A stretch of 64,000 bases of DNA, from assembly GCF_007744675.1 (NCBI RefSeq), contig NZ_CP036269.1, positions 4,877,546 through 4,941,545 of the forward strand, read 5' to 3'. The stretch is from Gimesia alba (GTDB lineage: Bacteria; Planctomycetota; Planctomycetia; Planctomycetales; Planctomycetaceae). Position 1 is the first letter of the stretch; each line of letters opens with the position of its first letter. The position numbers and the translations under genes were made by a program. The notes below the pieces were generated by a model that was given only the letters and a program-made list of their open reading frames with translations, was not told the DNA's origin and did not search any database. Positions 23,937 to 33,581 of the stretch are shown here, one piece after another.

Positions 23937-26321
23937 TCAATGTCCTTGATCGATCTCTTCAAACGTCTGATTGCCGATGCGGTATTGTTTCCAGTCCTTA
24001 AAATCGAAGTGCCACCATTCATACTCATAGACGGTGAACCCTTCTGATTCCATCGTTTGACGCAGTAGCTGGCGATACCAGCGTTGGCGGGCGGTTCCCC
24101 CCGGGTAAAGCGGAAAAGATCGAGGAGAAAATTCGTCGTAGCCGGCCACCATCTGGATCGGTTCGCCGGACTTCAGATCATACAGGGTCAGGTCGACGGC
24201 GCAGCCGCGATTGTGACGCGAGCCGTTGGCGGGATTCGCAACGAAATCTTTGAATTCCCCGGGCGTTGCATCCCAGAACATTTTCGTGACGTGCCAGGGG
24301 CGATAGGCATCGTGGATCAGGAGTCCCAGGCCGCGCTGTTTGAGACGTGCGTTCGCACGGACGACCGCTTCAGCCGCGGGTCGCTGCATGAAAGCGCGGG
24401 CCTGTTTGTAGAAGACGGCTCCGGTGAAATTATTCTCGGAAGCATAACGGATATCGAGCTTGATCGTCGGATCCAGCGTGGTCAGGTCTACCAGTTCCGG
24501 CTGGCGATATTTACCCGGTTCGGGCGGCGGTGAAGCGGCGAGTGCTGCGGCGCGGAGTTCGTCAATCGGTTTGACGGGCGTGATCTGAAATGTCTCGCCA
24601 TCTTTTGTGCCGACTTCGCGACGAACAAACTTCACCTCGGCGGCGACGACATCGGTGGCGACGTCATCTTTACCACGGGTGAATTTCAGGCCTTCGCCGT
24701 GGTACAGTCCGTGGTCGGGAAACTCGAACGTGTTCCGGTCGACCTGCTTCAACGGGTAATAATAGAACCATTCGATCAACGCGAATAATTGGCCTTCTTC
24801 CTCGAGAATATACAACGTGTTGTGATCCCAACCATATTCGCCGATCAGGCCTTTCCAGTCGGCAGGAGTCGGCGGCCGTGGCGCATCAGCGGCACGCTGG
24901 AATTTCGTTTTACCAACCCGGAGAACATCTTTGCCTTCCAAAGCCACTTCGGTGCCAGATCCGATCGAGTCGTCAGTCAGAATCGTGCCGTCACCGGCGG
25001 CGGACCGGAGATCGTAGCGAAAAGTGCCACGGTGCAAAAACAGATCGCCGTTGAGTTCGGTAATGCGGGCCAACTTCTGTTTTTCGTCATTGCGATACAG
25101 GCCCACCAGTTCTTTCGCGCGTTCTGAGGGGACCGGTCCGGTCATACGGTACCCGGGAAGCGATTTGCCGTCCTGTGCCGCCAGCATCAGTCGCAATGCA
25201 TAATCAGCCAGCCGCCCCACGACGCCGTTTGTGCCATCCAAGGAAGCGACTGCAGCGACGCCCAGCTTGCGTTCCGGCAGCGCTTCCAGCTGTGACGAGA
25301 AACCGTAGACGGCACCGCCGTGACCGACTTTGGTGAAGCCGTCAAAATCCTGAATATGAAAACCGATACCAAATCGTTGCGGTTTGCCATCCGCATCTTT
25401 TTGTGGCGTGAGCATTAATTGAAGGGTGTCTCGTTTCAGGATCTGCCCTTCCTGAACTTGTCCCAGGTTGAACAGGCAGGTCAGGAACTTTGCCAGATCG
25501 ACCACATTCGAATACAGATTCCCGGCAGGTCCCGTCCCCAGAAGAAATGTCGGTGCGATAAAACGGCGGCCGTCGTTGGTTCTCATCCAGCCGGTAGCAA
25601 GCTGTTTTTTGACGGCGGGAGTCACCGTGAAGCCGCTGGATTCCATGTTCAATGGGTCGAGTATTTTCTGGCGAACCTGTGCGGCGTGAGAAACATCCAG
25701 CTGTTTCTCCAGCACCGCCCCCACAACGGCGACCGCAGCATTCGAGTATTTCGTTTTCGTGCCTGGTTTGTAAACGAGGGATGTCTGATTGAGACTGGCG
25801 ACGGTTTCTACCAGCGAAGGCTCGGTGGGATCAAAGTAGTTGCCGACCGGCGATTCGCGAACCAGCCCCGATCGATGCGTCATCAGTTGTCCCAGGGAAA
25901 TCGCACCGCCGAAGGGATTGGTCGGTTTGAATTCCGGGAGATGGCTCTGGACAGTGTCGTCCAGGTTGAGTTCCCCACTCTCTACCAGTTGCATGACGGC
26001 GATGTCGGTAAACAGCTTCGAGACCGAACCGACGCGGTAGACCGTTTTTTCAGTGGCGCGAATTTTCCGGTCCTTGTCCTGAAAGCCAAAGCCCTCTGCC
26101 CAGACCATCTCATCGCCATCGACGAGCGAAATGGAAAACGCGGGTAACTGCTTCTGTTCCACCTCGTGTCGAATCGCCGCTTTCAAACGATCGATGGCGG
26201 CAGAATAATCAACTTTTTTTTCATGGGAAACCTGCTGTGACTGTTTCGGTTTCTCTGCGTAAACAGTGTTTACCAGTACCAGAAAGAGAATGAAAACAAT
26301 CTGTCGCTGGAAAAGTTTCAT
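23937..26321 (-). CDS. secreted serine beta-lactamase-like / VanX dipeptidase fusion
   Basis: About 794 residues: signal peptide, then a class C beta-lactamase/PBP-like domain (residues 40-400) with SVSK, matching the Ser-x-x-Lys nucleophile motif, and KYSNAAVAVVG, matching Tyr-x-Asn. A middle region follows (residues 400-590). The C-terminus (about 605-790) is a D-Ala-D-Ala dipeptidase of the VanX/M15 family, with SRHNRGCAVD (His/Asp zinc ligands) and EWWHFD (catalytic Glu and zinc His). Both halves act on peptidoglycan-type D-Ala peptides, so one protein may trim stem peptides or salvage dipeptide. Start at ATG 26321, with AGAGG upstream; the frame extends 15 bases to a TTG. Confidence 0.85.
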   Translation of the reverse strand: MKLFQRQIVFILFLVLVNTVYAEKPKQSQQVSHEKKVDYSAAIDRLKAAIRHEVEQKQLPAFSISLVDGDEMVWAEGFGFQDKDRKIRATEKTVYRVGSVSKLFTDIAVMQLVESGELNLDDTVQSHLPEFKPTNPFGGAISLGQLMTHRSGLVRESPVGNYFDPTEPSLVETVASLNQTSLVYKPGTKTKYSNAAVAVVGAVLEKQLDVSHAAQVRQKILDPLNMESSGFTVTPAVKKQLATGWMRTNDGRRFIAPTFLLGTGPAGNLYSNVVDLAKFLTCLFNLGQVQEGQILKRDTLQLMLTPQKDADGKPQRFGIGFHIQDFDGFTKVGHGGAVYGFSSQLEALPERKLGVAAVASLDGTNGVVGRLADYALRLMLAAQDGKSLPGYRMTGPVPSERAKELVGLYRNDEKQKLARITELNGDLFLHRGTFRYDLRSAAGDGTILTDDSIGSGTEVALEGKDVLRVGKTKFQRAADAPRPPTPADWKGLIGEYGWDHNTLYILEEEGQLFALIEWFYYYPLKQVDRNTFEFPDHGLYHGEGLKFTRGKDDVATDVVAAEVKFVRREVGTKDGETFQITPVKPIDELRAAALAASPPPEPGKYRQPELVDLTTLDPTIKLDIRYASENNFTGAVFYKQARAFMQRPAAEAVVRANARLKQRGLGLLIHDAYRPWHVTKMFWDATPGEFKDFVANPANGSRHNRGCAVDLTLYDLKSGEPIQMVAGYDEFSPRSFPLYPGGTARQRWYRQLLRQTMESEGFTVYEYEWWHFDFKDWKQYRIGNQTFEEIDQGH

Positions 26322-26608
26322 GTAAGCCTCTTTCAATGACTGACAGGTTTGTCGCTGTGAGAGCTGTCAGGAGCAAGCTAATGAAATGACGCCCTGACCA
26401 TTTACGTTTGTACCCTGCCATCGTAAATTGATCGCACTTCAGAGTCAAACAGGAAACATGAGAGGCCTGATTTGTGGCTGCCCTAACAGGCTGAGAACGG
26501 CATGGTGAGGAAGGCGCAGGTCAGGTTTGAACATTCTGGAGTGGAGAGACGGTTTGATGCGTTGCTCGATTTTTGAGAATCGGTCTGACATCGTCAGCCG
26601 ACGGTGAA

Positions 26609-27088
26609 TCAGTTGCAGCTATCTAAGTTGAGATAGACTTTCGCAGCGCGATCAAGCTGTTGCTTTTGCTTTAACTGTGACAAATAAAGCGACAATAAAC
26701 CGATCAGTTTTTTTGAATCGACGGGCTTCGTCAGGTAATCATCACAACCTGCTTCGAGACATTTCTGACGACTGTGAGTCTCTTCACTGGCTGTAAAAGC
26801 AATGATGGGGCCTTTGAACGATGCTTCTCGCAGTCTTTTCGTGACTTCACAACCATCCAGACCGGGTAGCTGAATATCCATCAGGATAATATCGAAAGGG
26901 AAGCCTTGCTGATGTGCTTCCAAAGCGAGATCGAGTGCGGACAACCCATTGTCTGAAAGAAAGACTTCAGCGCCTGCCTTTTTTAAGAAGTGTGAGACCA
27001 ATATTTGGGTATCGGGGGAATCTTCTACTAAAAGTACTCGACATTCAAGCTGTGAACCTTCATCCACTTTGTATGCTGTATTCTTCAT
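26609..27088 (-). CDS. CheY-like response regulator, receiver domain only
   Basis: 159 residues made of one receiver domain: VLLVEDSPDTQ (acidic pair), ILMDIQLPGLDG (phosphoacceptor Asp), IAFTASEE (Thr) and YLTKPVDSKKL (Lys). A short C-terminal helix follows and there is no DNA-binding output domain. It acts through protein contact with a partner. Typical of receivers found with hybrid histidine kinases, but no kinase is in the window. Preceded by about 450 bases without a gene. Confidence 0.85.
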   Translation of the reverse strand: MKNTAYKVDEGSQLECRVLLVEDSPDTQILVSHFLKKAGAEVFLSDNGLSALDLALEAHQQGFPFDIILMDIQLPGLDGCEVTKRLREASFKGPIIAFTASEETHSRQKCLEAGCDDYLTKPVDSKKLIGLLSLYLSQLKQKQQLDRAAKVYLNLDSCN

Positions 27089-27541
27089 AAAGAACTCTCG
27101 CCTTTACTCTGAGCAACAATTTGAATGACGTCCGGATGAATGCAATTGAATAATTCAAATTGTCAGAAAAATGACATTACAGAGATGTAGAAAATATAGG
27201 ACATAATTTTGCGGTGTGCGGCGATGGAATTGACCGATATCACAAGAATTTCGAGTTTGGATGCATGAGACGAGCAAGCCAGTTAAATGGAGTACGTCTT
27301 TCACCGATTCGACATGGGATTTCTGGAGTGGATGATCCGTTTTGATACAAAAGGAGGTAAACTCCTCCTTCAAAAAAGTATCTCAAATGAAATCGATCTC
27401 ACTTTTATCATCACGCCAGGCCCCTGAATGAGCGAAGGATGTACAGTTCGTTAAATCATTTCTTGTTTGAATATCAATCGGGCAAGTCGCTCACTCCCCG
27501 ACGGCCCTTAGTGAATCCATCAGGGGTTCACAGGACGTTTC
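27089..27541. other. gene-free gap with one short hairpin
   Basis: A 453-base gap between two minus-strand genes. AAGGAGG (27351-27357) pairs perfectly with CCTCCTT (27364-27370) across a 6-base loop. On the minus strand it is followed by TTGTATC, a weak T-tract, so it is a possible terminator of the gene ending at 27542. The AAGGAGG arm also looks like a Shine-Dalgarno sequence but no ORF follows. I see nothing else. Confidence 0.4.
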
Positions 27542-29386
27542 TTAAGTGCTCTCGGAATAATAAAACCGAACGACCCAGACGCCGCCTTCCAGTGTCGGTT
27601 CTTCACTGAGTTCCCATTGGTCCGCCTGGGGACCGGTTTTGGAAGGAATGATCGTGATGCCATTGGGGCCAATGAGCGCGCATTGGAAACTTAATTCGGT
27701 TTGGCCGTTGTCTGGTGAATAAGTCCAGATCGCCTGGTAGGGAGTTTTTGATGCCGGGGCACCATAGCCGCCTGCAGTCGAGCCACCTGCGAGTTCGGGG
27801 GGAAGATCGAACGACGATGTTGTACTGGAGCCGATTAATTGCTTGTTAGTAAGCGTCAATTGCTTCTGGCTGTTATTAGTCAACAGAATTGCCAGTGGGA
27901 TTGTCGTTGGTTCGCCTAGAATCAAATTAACAAAGCCCACGGTTTCATAATTGCCGCCTCCTCCCGGAATCACGGGCGGATTTGCTGTGTACCAATAGGT
28001 ATCGGGATTCGAATAACCTTGCAGTCGATCGGTGAACCCACTGCCGTAAGCATCGCTGTTCTGAGCAATCGCATACAGATAGGGATCATAATCGTCTGAA
28101 TCAGAATCCAGCTCCGACCCAATCCAGTCGGTCAGTTTTCCTTGAGCGCCCGCAAGAGAGAGCAGAAAGAACAACTCGCCGGTCATTAATCCTCCGACCG
28201 TTGTTGAACTGAACGGCGTCCCGTAAAGGTTCGTTTCAGTCTTGAGGGCATGCTTTTCAATATTCACAGAACTGGCGGACCAGCCAAACACCATGCCCGC
28301 CATTAAATCGCCCACCACCCTGCCCCCCAGATCGTTTACAATGCCGTCTGTATTATAGGCATCTTTCGTTTCATTATAGGCGACGACGTAGGGTGGATTG
28401 TTGCCATAGATCCCGGTTCCCGCATTGAGGTCGGTCTCCTTGATGTAGATACTGAATGCGCCGGTCACGCTCCCGGTACCACTGATCTCAACACCGGGAG
28501 TGCCGTTCGTAATCCCGACTCCCGCGAGAATGGAATTGTTGTCCGGATTCAGGTTCGTCGTAAACGTGGCCTGTGTATTGTAGTTTTGCGCTGTGTCAAA
28601 ATTCGGGGCCTGTCCGGAAATGGCCGGTGCGCCGCTAAAACCGAACAGGGCATCACTCAAGGCATAGCTGGCAGGAATTTTCGTATTCGTCGGGCTGGTG
28701 TAACTGCAGACGTTCAGCGGATTCGTTGCCGTACTTTTCTGTAACGTGGTCATCAGACTGGTCCAGTCATGATAAGCGGAAGGTGCGGCGGCGGATGACA
28801 TCACGCGCACGTTTTTCGTCCCGTTTGAAACCACAGCGCCGCTGGGAACCTGGTTGACCACGTTGGATAAAATGTTGCTGCGAGAGGTCACCGGGTTAAC
28901 GGAAGTGGCCTGCAGTGGTTGACCAGTGGTGGCATTGCTGACCATCGTCGCTGCGGGAGCCGATACACCATCCACGTAGGACAGGTCCATGTTACTCTGG
29001 CTAGGAGTCGGTGCTTGCAGAGTTTCCCCATCGACGGTCGGTTCAAAAACAATATAGGGGCTGGTTCCCGGAGCGCCTGGGTTGGGAGGCTCAGTCAGTG
29101 CAGAAGGACCATAGTTGATATAGACGCGCCCCGAGAATCCATTGAGCGAGAACGTGTATTGTGCCTGGTTTCCAAAATAAGGCAGATTGGGAACGGACGC
29201 TAATAAATCAGCAAGTTTAAACGACTGCCAGGCCGAGGTGAAATTTGTGATCTGCTTAGAACCAATGTACTGAGGAGTACCGGTGTTGGTAAAGGTCCCC
29301 GAAAACGAAACCCAGATCTGATCCTCCGGGAAATCGCTCTGATTATTCGTGATCACAAACGGCGTATTGATGTAGGTTCCGGACAC
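27542..29386 (-). CDS. GH64-like beta-1,3-glucanase-type protein without signal peptide
   Basis: 614 residues starting at GTG 29386, with AAAGGA seven bases upstream. The N-terminal 400 residues resemble the thaumatin-like GH64 beta-1,3-glucanase fold: SGRVYINYG, MDLSYVDGVSAPAATM, a long glycine/asparagine-rich barrel and GSGFTDRLQGY. The C-terminal about 130 residues form a second beta-sandwich (LAILLTNNSQKQLTL, FDLPPELAGG, YQAIWTYSPDNGQTELSF) similar in style to lipid- or actin-binding pore-toxin folds. There is no signal peptide, which is odd for a glucanase. Catalytic residues not confirmed. The alternative is a lectin or inclusion-forming protein. Confidence 0.5.
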   Translation of the reverse strand: MSGTYINTPFVITNNQSDFPEDQIWVSFSGTFTNTGTPQYIGSKQITNFTSAWQSFKLADLLASVPNLPYFGNQAQYTFSLNGFSGRVYINYGPSALTEPPNPGAPGTSPYIVFEPTVDGETLQAPTPSQSNMDLSYVDGVSAPAATMVSNATTGQPLQATSVNPVTSRSNILSNVVNQVPSGAVVSNGTKNVRVMSSAAAPSAYHDWTSLMTTLQKSTATNPLNVCSYTSPTNTKIPASYALSDALFGFSGAPAISGQAPNFDTAQNYNTQATFTTNLNPDNNSILAGVGITNGTPGVEISGTGSVTGAFSIYIKETDLNAGTGIYGNNPPYVVAYNETKDAYNTDGIVNDLGGRVVGDLMAGMVFGWSASSVNIEKHALKTETNLYGTPFSSTTVGGLMTGELFFLLSLAGAQGKLTDWIGSELDSDSDDYDPYLYAIAQNSDAYGSGFTDRLQGYSNPDTYWYTANPPVIPGGGGNYETVGFVNLILGEPTTIPLAILLTNNSQKQLTLTNKQLIGSSTTSSFDLPPELAGGSTAGGYGAPASKTPYQAIWTYSPDNGQTELSFQCALIGPNGITIIPSKTGPQADQWELSEEPTLEGGVWVVRFYYSEST

Positions 29387-29682
29387 TAGAAAATCCTTTC
29401 TCTATGCATAACGACTCAAGGGATTTGATTTCGAGGTAATCAGCAAAGCCAGCCGGCATTCGCGCCGGTATCTTGAACTTTATCTGACCATTAGTCCATA
29501 CCAATTTCATATTTTTGTATATTAAACTGATATTGAGACGAACTGGCTTATGAGCCGTTACGCACGATAGGCTCTGGAGGCTCTGCTTCGGTGCAGCAGC
29601 CATCAAACAGGCTAATCCCCGTCAGTTGAGGTGGCATCTTAAAACTGGCTACCTTTTCTGGAGTGAGTAATTCCGCCCCGGT

Positions 29683-31584
29683 TTAGCGAGATTTTGGGGC
29701 AGGCTGCCTCGATTGTTGCATCACAGGATCTGTTTGCGGAACGATCTGAATTGCGTTAAACATCGAGTAATCGCTGCCGGCACGATGGCTGATCAGGGTC
29801 AGAGCTTGTCCGGCTTTCATCGTGAAGTTAAAGCTCACATACTGCAGACCTTCGCGGTACGGTTTGGTGCGGAAATTCCAGGTGCCGTCGTTGGCCGTTG
29901 CCTTTTTACCGATCACACGATTGCCAACTTTCAATTCGATCTCCGCATTCTGATTCGGTGCATCCCCGTGTGCGAAGACATAGATTTTGTAACTGCCAGC
30001 TGGAAGGTCTAAGACTTTTGTTTCCAGATCGACACAGCGACAATTGTGGTAGATATAACCCTGGAAGATTCCCGATTGCCCCTTGATGCCCCATTCGCCG
30101 TCGTGACGTGAGATACGCAGTCGGGCCGTGCTGGGAGTCGCGTCACTATAACGTGTGTAGTCCACCGCGGTCGTGCCGATGTCCACAGTATTCCAGACGT
30201 CGTTGGGGCGTCCTACTATTCCGTCATAGTTCCCGATACCCGGATCATGTGCAAACACAATATTCAAAGATCGCACAGCAGGTTGGACCATTCCTTGAAC
30301 CGGGGCTGTCTGTTTTCTTCCACTGAAAAATTGTTGAGTCTGTGCCTCTGGAACTAACTTTGCCTCTTTTTTCTCAGGTGGTTTGGCAAGGGACTGTTGC
30401 ACGCCGGGTTCCGGCCTGGGTTCTTGTTGTGCCGTCTGGATTGGGATAACCTGTTGTGCGTTGGCTGTTTCGGTGAGTGATACCTGGAAGGCCCCCAGTA
30501 GTCCGGTTAGCACAAGGAATGAAATCGCAAAGGTCGTCTTCGTTCCCCGGGGAACCGGGCGTCGGTCCTGTGTTTCATGGAGAATCGCCTGCAGACGCTG
30601 GGCAAAACCATTGCGGCCCGCCATGGAGACTGCCGTCGATTCCAGCATTCTGTTCGACCGAAAATGCGAGACCGCCTGCATCAGTTGAGCCGCATAATCT
30701 GACGCACGTTCCCCGTTCTGTAACACGATGTCATCGCAGGCAAGTTCGCGTTCGATATGCAGCGACCGGGCTGCTACCCAGACGAGTGGATTCAACCAGT
30801 ACAGCACACACGCCAGTTGCACAAACAGTTGAGACAGACAATCGAGACGAGAAACATGAGCCAGTTCATGCAGGAATGCACAGCGGACTTCCTGCTCCGG
30901 CCAGTTTTCCGCTTCGCGGGGAAGCAGAATCGACGGGCGAAAGATTCCCCAGGTCATCGGCATAACCCGTTGATCGGTGACAAACAGTCTCACCGATTTG
31001 GAGTAATCGAGCTCGTCGCGACACATTTGAAGCAATTCGAACAATCGACCTGCAGTGACCGCTTCATAGCTTCGGGATGCAGACCAAAGTCGCACTCGCA
31101 TGATCAACAGTCGAATCAACATCGCCCCGCTTCCCACCAGCCAGAACACATTCAAGAACATGACTGCATCCGGGAGGAGAGCAGACAAATAATTTGAGCC
31201 GGTGATTTTCTCGGTAGTCACAGCAGAAGCCGGGGAAGCAGACTCTGGTATCAGAGTACGTTCGAGTCCCCCCATCTGAGCAGACTGTTGAGTTATCGAA
31301 ACCGGCAAGGCGGCAGACTGTGGTTCCCTATGATCAATGGCTGCCGACTGATTAACCGTGCCCGCTTCAAGCGTCCATTTAGGGACACACGAGTTGATGA
31401 CGGGGAGCGTAATTACAGAGAAGATCGCGACGCTCCAGACGGAATAGCGAACCGCTGCGCTGGCACGTCGCAAGAGTCGTGTCATGAAAAACGCAACCGC
31501 GAGAATCAGAATCGACTTGATCGCAAGATCCAACAGGAAAAACGATGGTCCGCTGTTCGGAACGAGTTCGAATCCAGTATGCAT
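29683..31584 (-). CDS. M56 (BlaR1-like) membrane metalloprotease (pair 2)
   Basis: 633 residues with four membrane segments. The M56 domain carries HELAHVSRLD at about residue 239, and IERELACDD downstream (zinc ligand). A hydrophobic helix near residues 350-370 precedes a low-complexity linker. The extracytoplasmic C-terminal domain (about residues 440-625) is beta-rich with RISRHDGEWGIKGQSGIFQGYIYHNCRC and resembles carbohydrate-binding modules. A sensory role for that domain is inferred. It lies 3 bases downstream of its BlaI partner's stop, so the two are translated together. Confidence 0.75.
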   Translation of the reverse strand: MHTGFELVPNSGPSFFLLDLAIKSILILAVAFFMTRLLRRASAAVRYSVWSVAIFSVITLPVINSCVPKWTLEAGTVNQSAAIDHREPQSAALPVSITQQSAQMGGLERTLIPESASPASAVTTEKITGSNYLSALLPDAVMFLNVFWLVGSGAMLIRLLIMRVRLWSASRSYEAVTAGRLFELLQMCRDELDYSKSVRLFVTDQRVMPMTWGIFRPSILLPREAENWPEQEVRCAFLHELAHVSRLDCLSQLFVQLACVLYWLNPLVWVAARSLHIERELACDDIVLQNGERASDYAAQLMQAVSHFRSNRMLESTAVSMAGRNGFAQRLQAILHETQDRRPVPRGTKTTFAISFLVLTGLLGAFQVSLTETANAQQVIPIQTAQQEPRPEPGVQQSLAKPPEKKEAKLVPEAQTQQFFSGRKQTAPVQGMVQPAVRSLNIVFAHDPGIGNYDGIVGRPNDVWNTVDIGTTAVDYTRYSDATPSTARLRISRHDGEWGIKGQSGIFQGYIYHNCRCVDLETKVLDLPAGSYKIYVFAHGDAPNQNAEIELKVGNRVIGKKATANDGTWNFRTKPYREGLQYVSFNFTMKAGQALTLISHRAGSDYSMFNAIQIVPQTDPVMQQSRQPAPKSR

Positions 31585-31587
31585 TAC

Positions 31588-31971
31588 TTAATTTCCCTTT
31601 TCTCGAGCTGCTTTGATGAGTTTGACCATATCACGCAATTCGTCATCGGTCAGCGTTTCGTCACCACTGGCAAGCTGTGCCGCCAGTGCCTGTTTGAACG
31701 AGCCTTCAAAAAATGTCTGAACCACATGCTTCAACGCCTTGGTCCCTTCCGGCCGTCGTGGGGAAGTGGGGGAATAAATAAACTCACGTCCCTGCTTGTG
31801 CCGCCGCACCATCCCTTTTTCCATCAGAATGCGGAGCATGGTCCGAATTGCGGTCGGCGTCGGCGCCTTCGGCAGATCGCTTTGAATATCCAGCACCGTG
31901 GCTTCACTGCGCGAATAAATCGAATCCATGATTTGACGTTCTCGCCTGCTAAGATTGGCGTGTTGTGACAT
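31588..31971 (-). CDS. BlaI/MecI-family repressor (pair 2)
   Basis: 127 residues of the BlaI/MecI winged-helix family: LSRRERQIMDSIYSRSEATVLDIQSDL, PTAIRTMLRILMEKGMVRRHKQGREFIYSP, then an acidic dimerisation tail. Upstream lie two GCTAA-n4-TTAGC-type palindromes (32005-32062), a different recognition core from the other two pairs. It likely represses its own operon until its M56 partner is activated. Start ATG 31971. Confidence 0.85.
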   Translation of the reverse strand: MSQHANLSRRERQIMDSIYSRSEATVLDIQSDLPKAPTPTAIRTMLRILMEKGMVRRHKQGREFIYSPTSPRRPEGTKALKHVVQTFFEGSFKQALAAQLASGDETLTDDELRDMVKLIKAAREKGN

Positions 31972-32004
31972 GTTTTAGTTCCCTGAAAGTCAACAATGTC
32001 GATT

Positions 32005-32062
32005 CGCTAATAATTTAGCGTTTCAAAAAAGAGGCGTCAACACGAAAAGCTAAATTTTTAGC
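32005..32062 (-). promoter_or_regulatory. paired BlaI-type operators of pair 2
   Basis: Two dyads upstream of the BlaI ATG (31971): CGCTAA-TAAT-TTAGCG at 32005-32020 and GCTAAA-TT-TTTAGC at 32049-32062. Both share GCTAA and TTAGC half-sites and sit about 30 bases apart, as paired repressor sites usually do. Part of the gap also holds a copy of the CACGAAA-type intergenic repeat near 32100. Confidence 0.65.
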
Positions 32063-32161
32063 GTATAAAATCGACAGGCAAAACACATCGAACCGATAAG
32101 TTCGTGTGCTTTCGTGAGTTTCGTTGTAGAAATAATTCTGAAACGGATCTTCGACAGACAG

Positions 32162-32650
32162 TTATCTGGCTTTCTCCACATCTTCAATGATCGCGGTGCC
32201 GTTGGCATCGATGCCGATGATGCGTTTGCGCGGGATCTGGTCGGGGCGGTAGAGTTGGGGCCGATGCTGAAAATTCGGGTCCTGCAGTTTCTTCACAATG
32301 ATGTTTCCCAGTTCGTGATGCAGCCTGGCGGCAGTTGCCAGGTCCATCTGTGCCATGAAGGCCGAGAAGTTGTGATCGGGATCATGCAGCCGTAATTGCA
32401 CGCGACCATCGGGGAGAGATCTGCCGTTGAGATCAATGCCTCGTATTCCAGTCTCGACACTCCAGCGATAGCGCGAGGGGATCGTGACAACGCCCGAATC
32501 AGACACAGCTAATGCGCTGGTATACATGTGAAAGGAATTCCCTTGAGTGTAATGATTCTCAGTGGTAGAGGGTGTATCCGCAGAGAGAATTGTCAACATT
32601 CCACATACGGCAAGAAAACTGAAAAACGAGGGGCTGAGAAAATGTTTCAT
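32162..32650 (-). CDS. secreted protein of unknown function
   Basis: 162 residues with a signal peptide (MKHFLSPSFFSFLAVCGMLTILSA). Start at ATG 32650, which has GGGAG about 8 bases upstream; the longer frame to 32722 adds 24 residues without signal. The mature part is beta-rich (VTIPSRYRWSVETGIRGIDLNGRSLPDGRVQLRLHD), then a short helix (ATAARLHHELGNIIVKKL) and a hydrophilic tail. No known domain seen. It neighbours the gene at 32719-33216 on the same strand. Confidence 0.55.
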   Translation of the reverse strand: MKHFLSPSFFSFLAVCGMLTILSADTPSTTENHYTQGNSFHMYTSALAVSDSGVVTIPSRYRWSVETGIRGIDLNGRSLPDGRVQLRLHDPDHNFSAFMAQMDLATAARLHHELGNIIVKKLQDPNFQHRPQLYRPDQIPRKRIIGIDANGTAIIEDVEKAR

Positions 32651-32718
32651 TTTATGACTCCCTTCATTGTGTTTGAACTGGTGAGAGGCGAATCGAAACA
32701 GGAAGACCAGATCGATAT

Positions 32719-33216
32719 TCAATCAATGATTCTGTCCTGTTCTCGTTGATTCTGTTCTGTTTTTGCCTGGCTGATCCGTTCCATCAGATCTGGAATGTCG
32801 GTGTTTGCTTCGTTTGAAAAAAGGTCGTCTCCCGCTGATAGAAAATAAATCTCAGTACCGAATTCCGTAGGGTGTTTCAGCGTTAATTCTACCTGTTCTA
32901 ATCTAGAATAGATATTGATTTTTTTGGGATAGCATATGTTTTCGATCTCCTGAAGTGGGATTCGGACTTCCTTTCCGGTATTCCTTAATAACAATGAGTC
33001 ACCGTCGTCAAAGACTTCATCCATCAAAAAGAACACTTTAAATTGAATATGAGTGAAGATTATCATAGTGATTATCAAGAGGAACAGCAGGATAAAAACG
33101 GGATGTCCGCGCTCTCCCGTTCCACCAACAATCATGGCATAGATGCCAAAACCGATGAAAACAAACGGGAAAATTTTTTTTTGATAGAATGTCGTACGGC
33201 AAGATATTTTTTTCAT
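32719..33216 (-). CDS. membrane protein with a PH-like C-terminal part
   Basis: About 165 residues: two adjacent hydrophobic segments (IFPFVFIGFGIYAMIVGG and PVFILLFLLIITMIIFTHIQF) and a soluble beta-rich part (DSLLLRNTGKEVRIPLQEIENI, RLEQVELTLKHP) that looks like a bacterial PH domain, as in the gene at 10361. The frame continues upstream to 33438; I prefer ATG 33216 because the 74 extra residues lack any recognisable feature, but this is uncertain. Function unknown. Confidence 0.5.
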   Translation of the reverse strand: MKKISCRTTFYQKKIFPFVFIGFGIYAMIVGGTGERGHPVFILLFLLIITMIIFTHIQFKVFFLMDEVFDDGDSLLLRNTGKEVRIPLQEIENICYPKKINIYSRLEQVELTLKHPTEFGTEIYFLSAGDDLFSNEANTDIPDLMERISQAKTEQNQREQDRIID

Positions 33217-33581
33217 AACCAGAAGACAACCTGTAACTGTTTCAGTAAGCGTGATGGAAATACTCTTTGGGGATTCGCTGCCAAACAGGTAATCCAAAAT
33301 CGACTTCCCGCTCGTCACGAGATATCTTACAAAAATGAACTGAGAATCGCGAAATAATTCACGAATCTTTGTGTTTGTACTCACTGGCTCACTTCTCTGC
33401 AGGGAAATCATACAAAGAATCTCCCCTTTCCCATCCAAATTCTAGCGAGACACCAATCATTTATAGTTGATTCCTGCCGGGAAATGATGGATAACAGTAG
33501 ATTGAGAAAATACTCTCTTGTTTATCTGGAACTAGTTCTATCCATTCAACTTGATTGCTGATTCATAAAGGAAGCGCACCT
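33217..33581. other. gap before the DUF1080-sugar dehydrogenase gene
   Basis: 365 bases. It may hold an N-terminal extension of the gene ending at 32719 (its frame is open to 33438). I see no terminator or promoter I can defend. The bases just before 33582 contain AAGGAAG, the ribosome site for the GTG start of the next gene. Confidence 0.4.
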
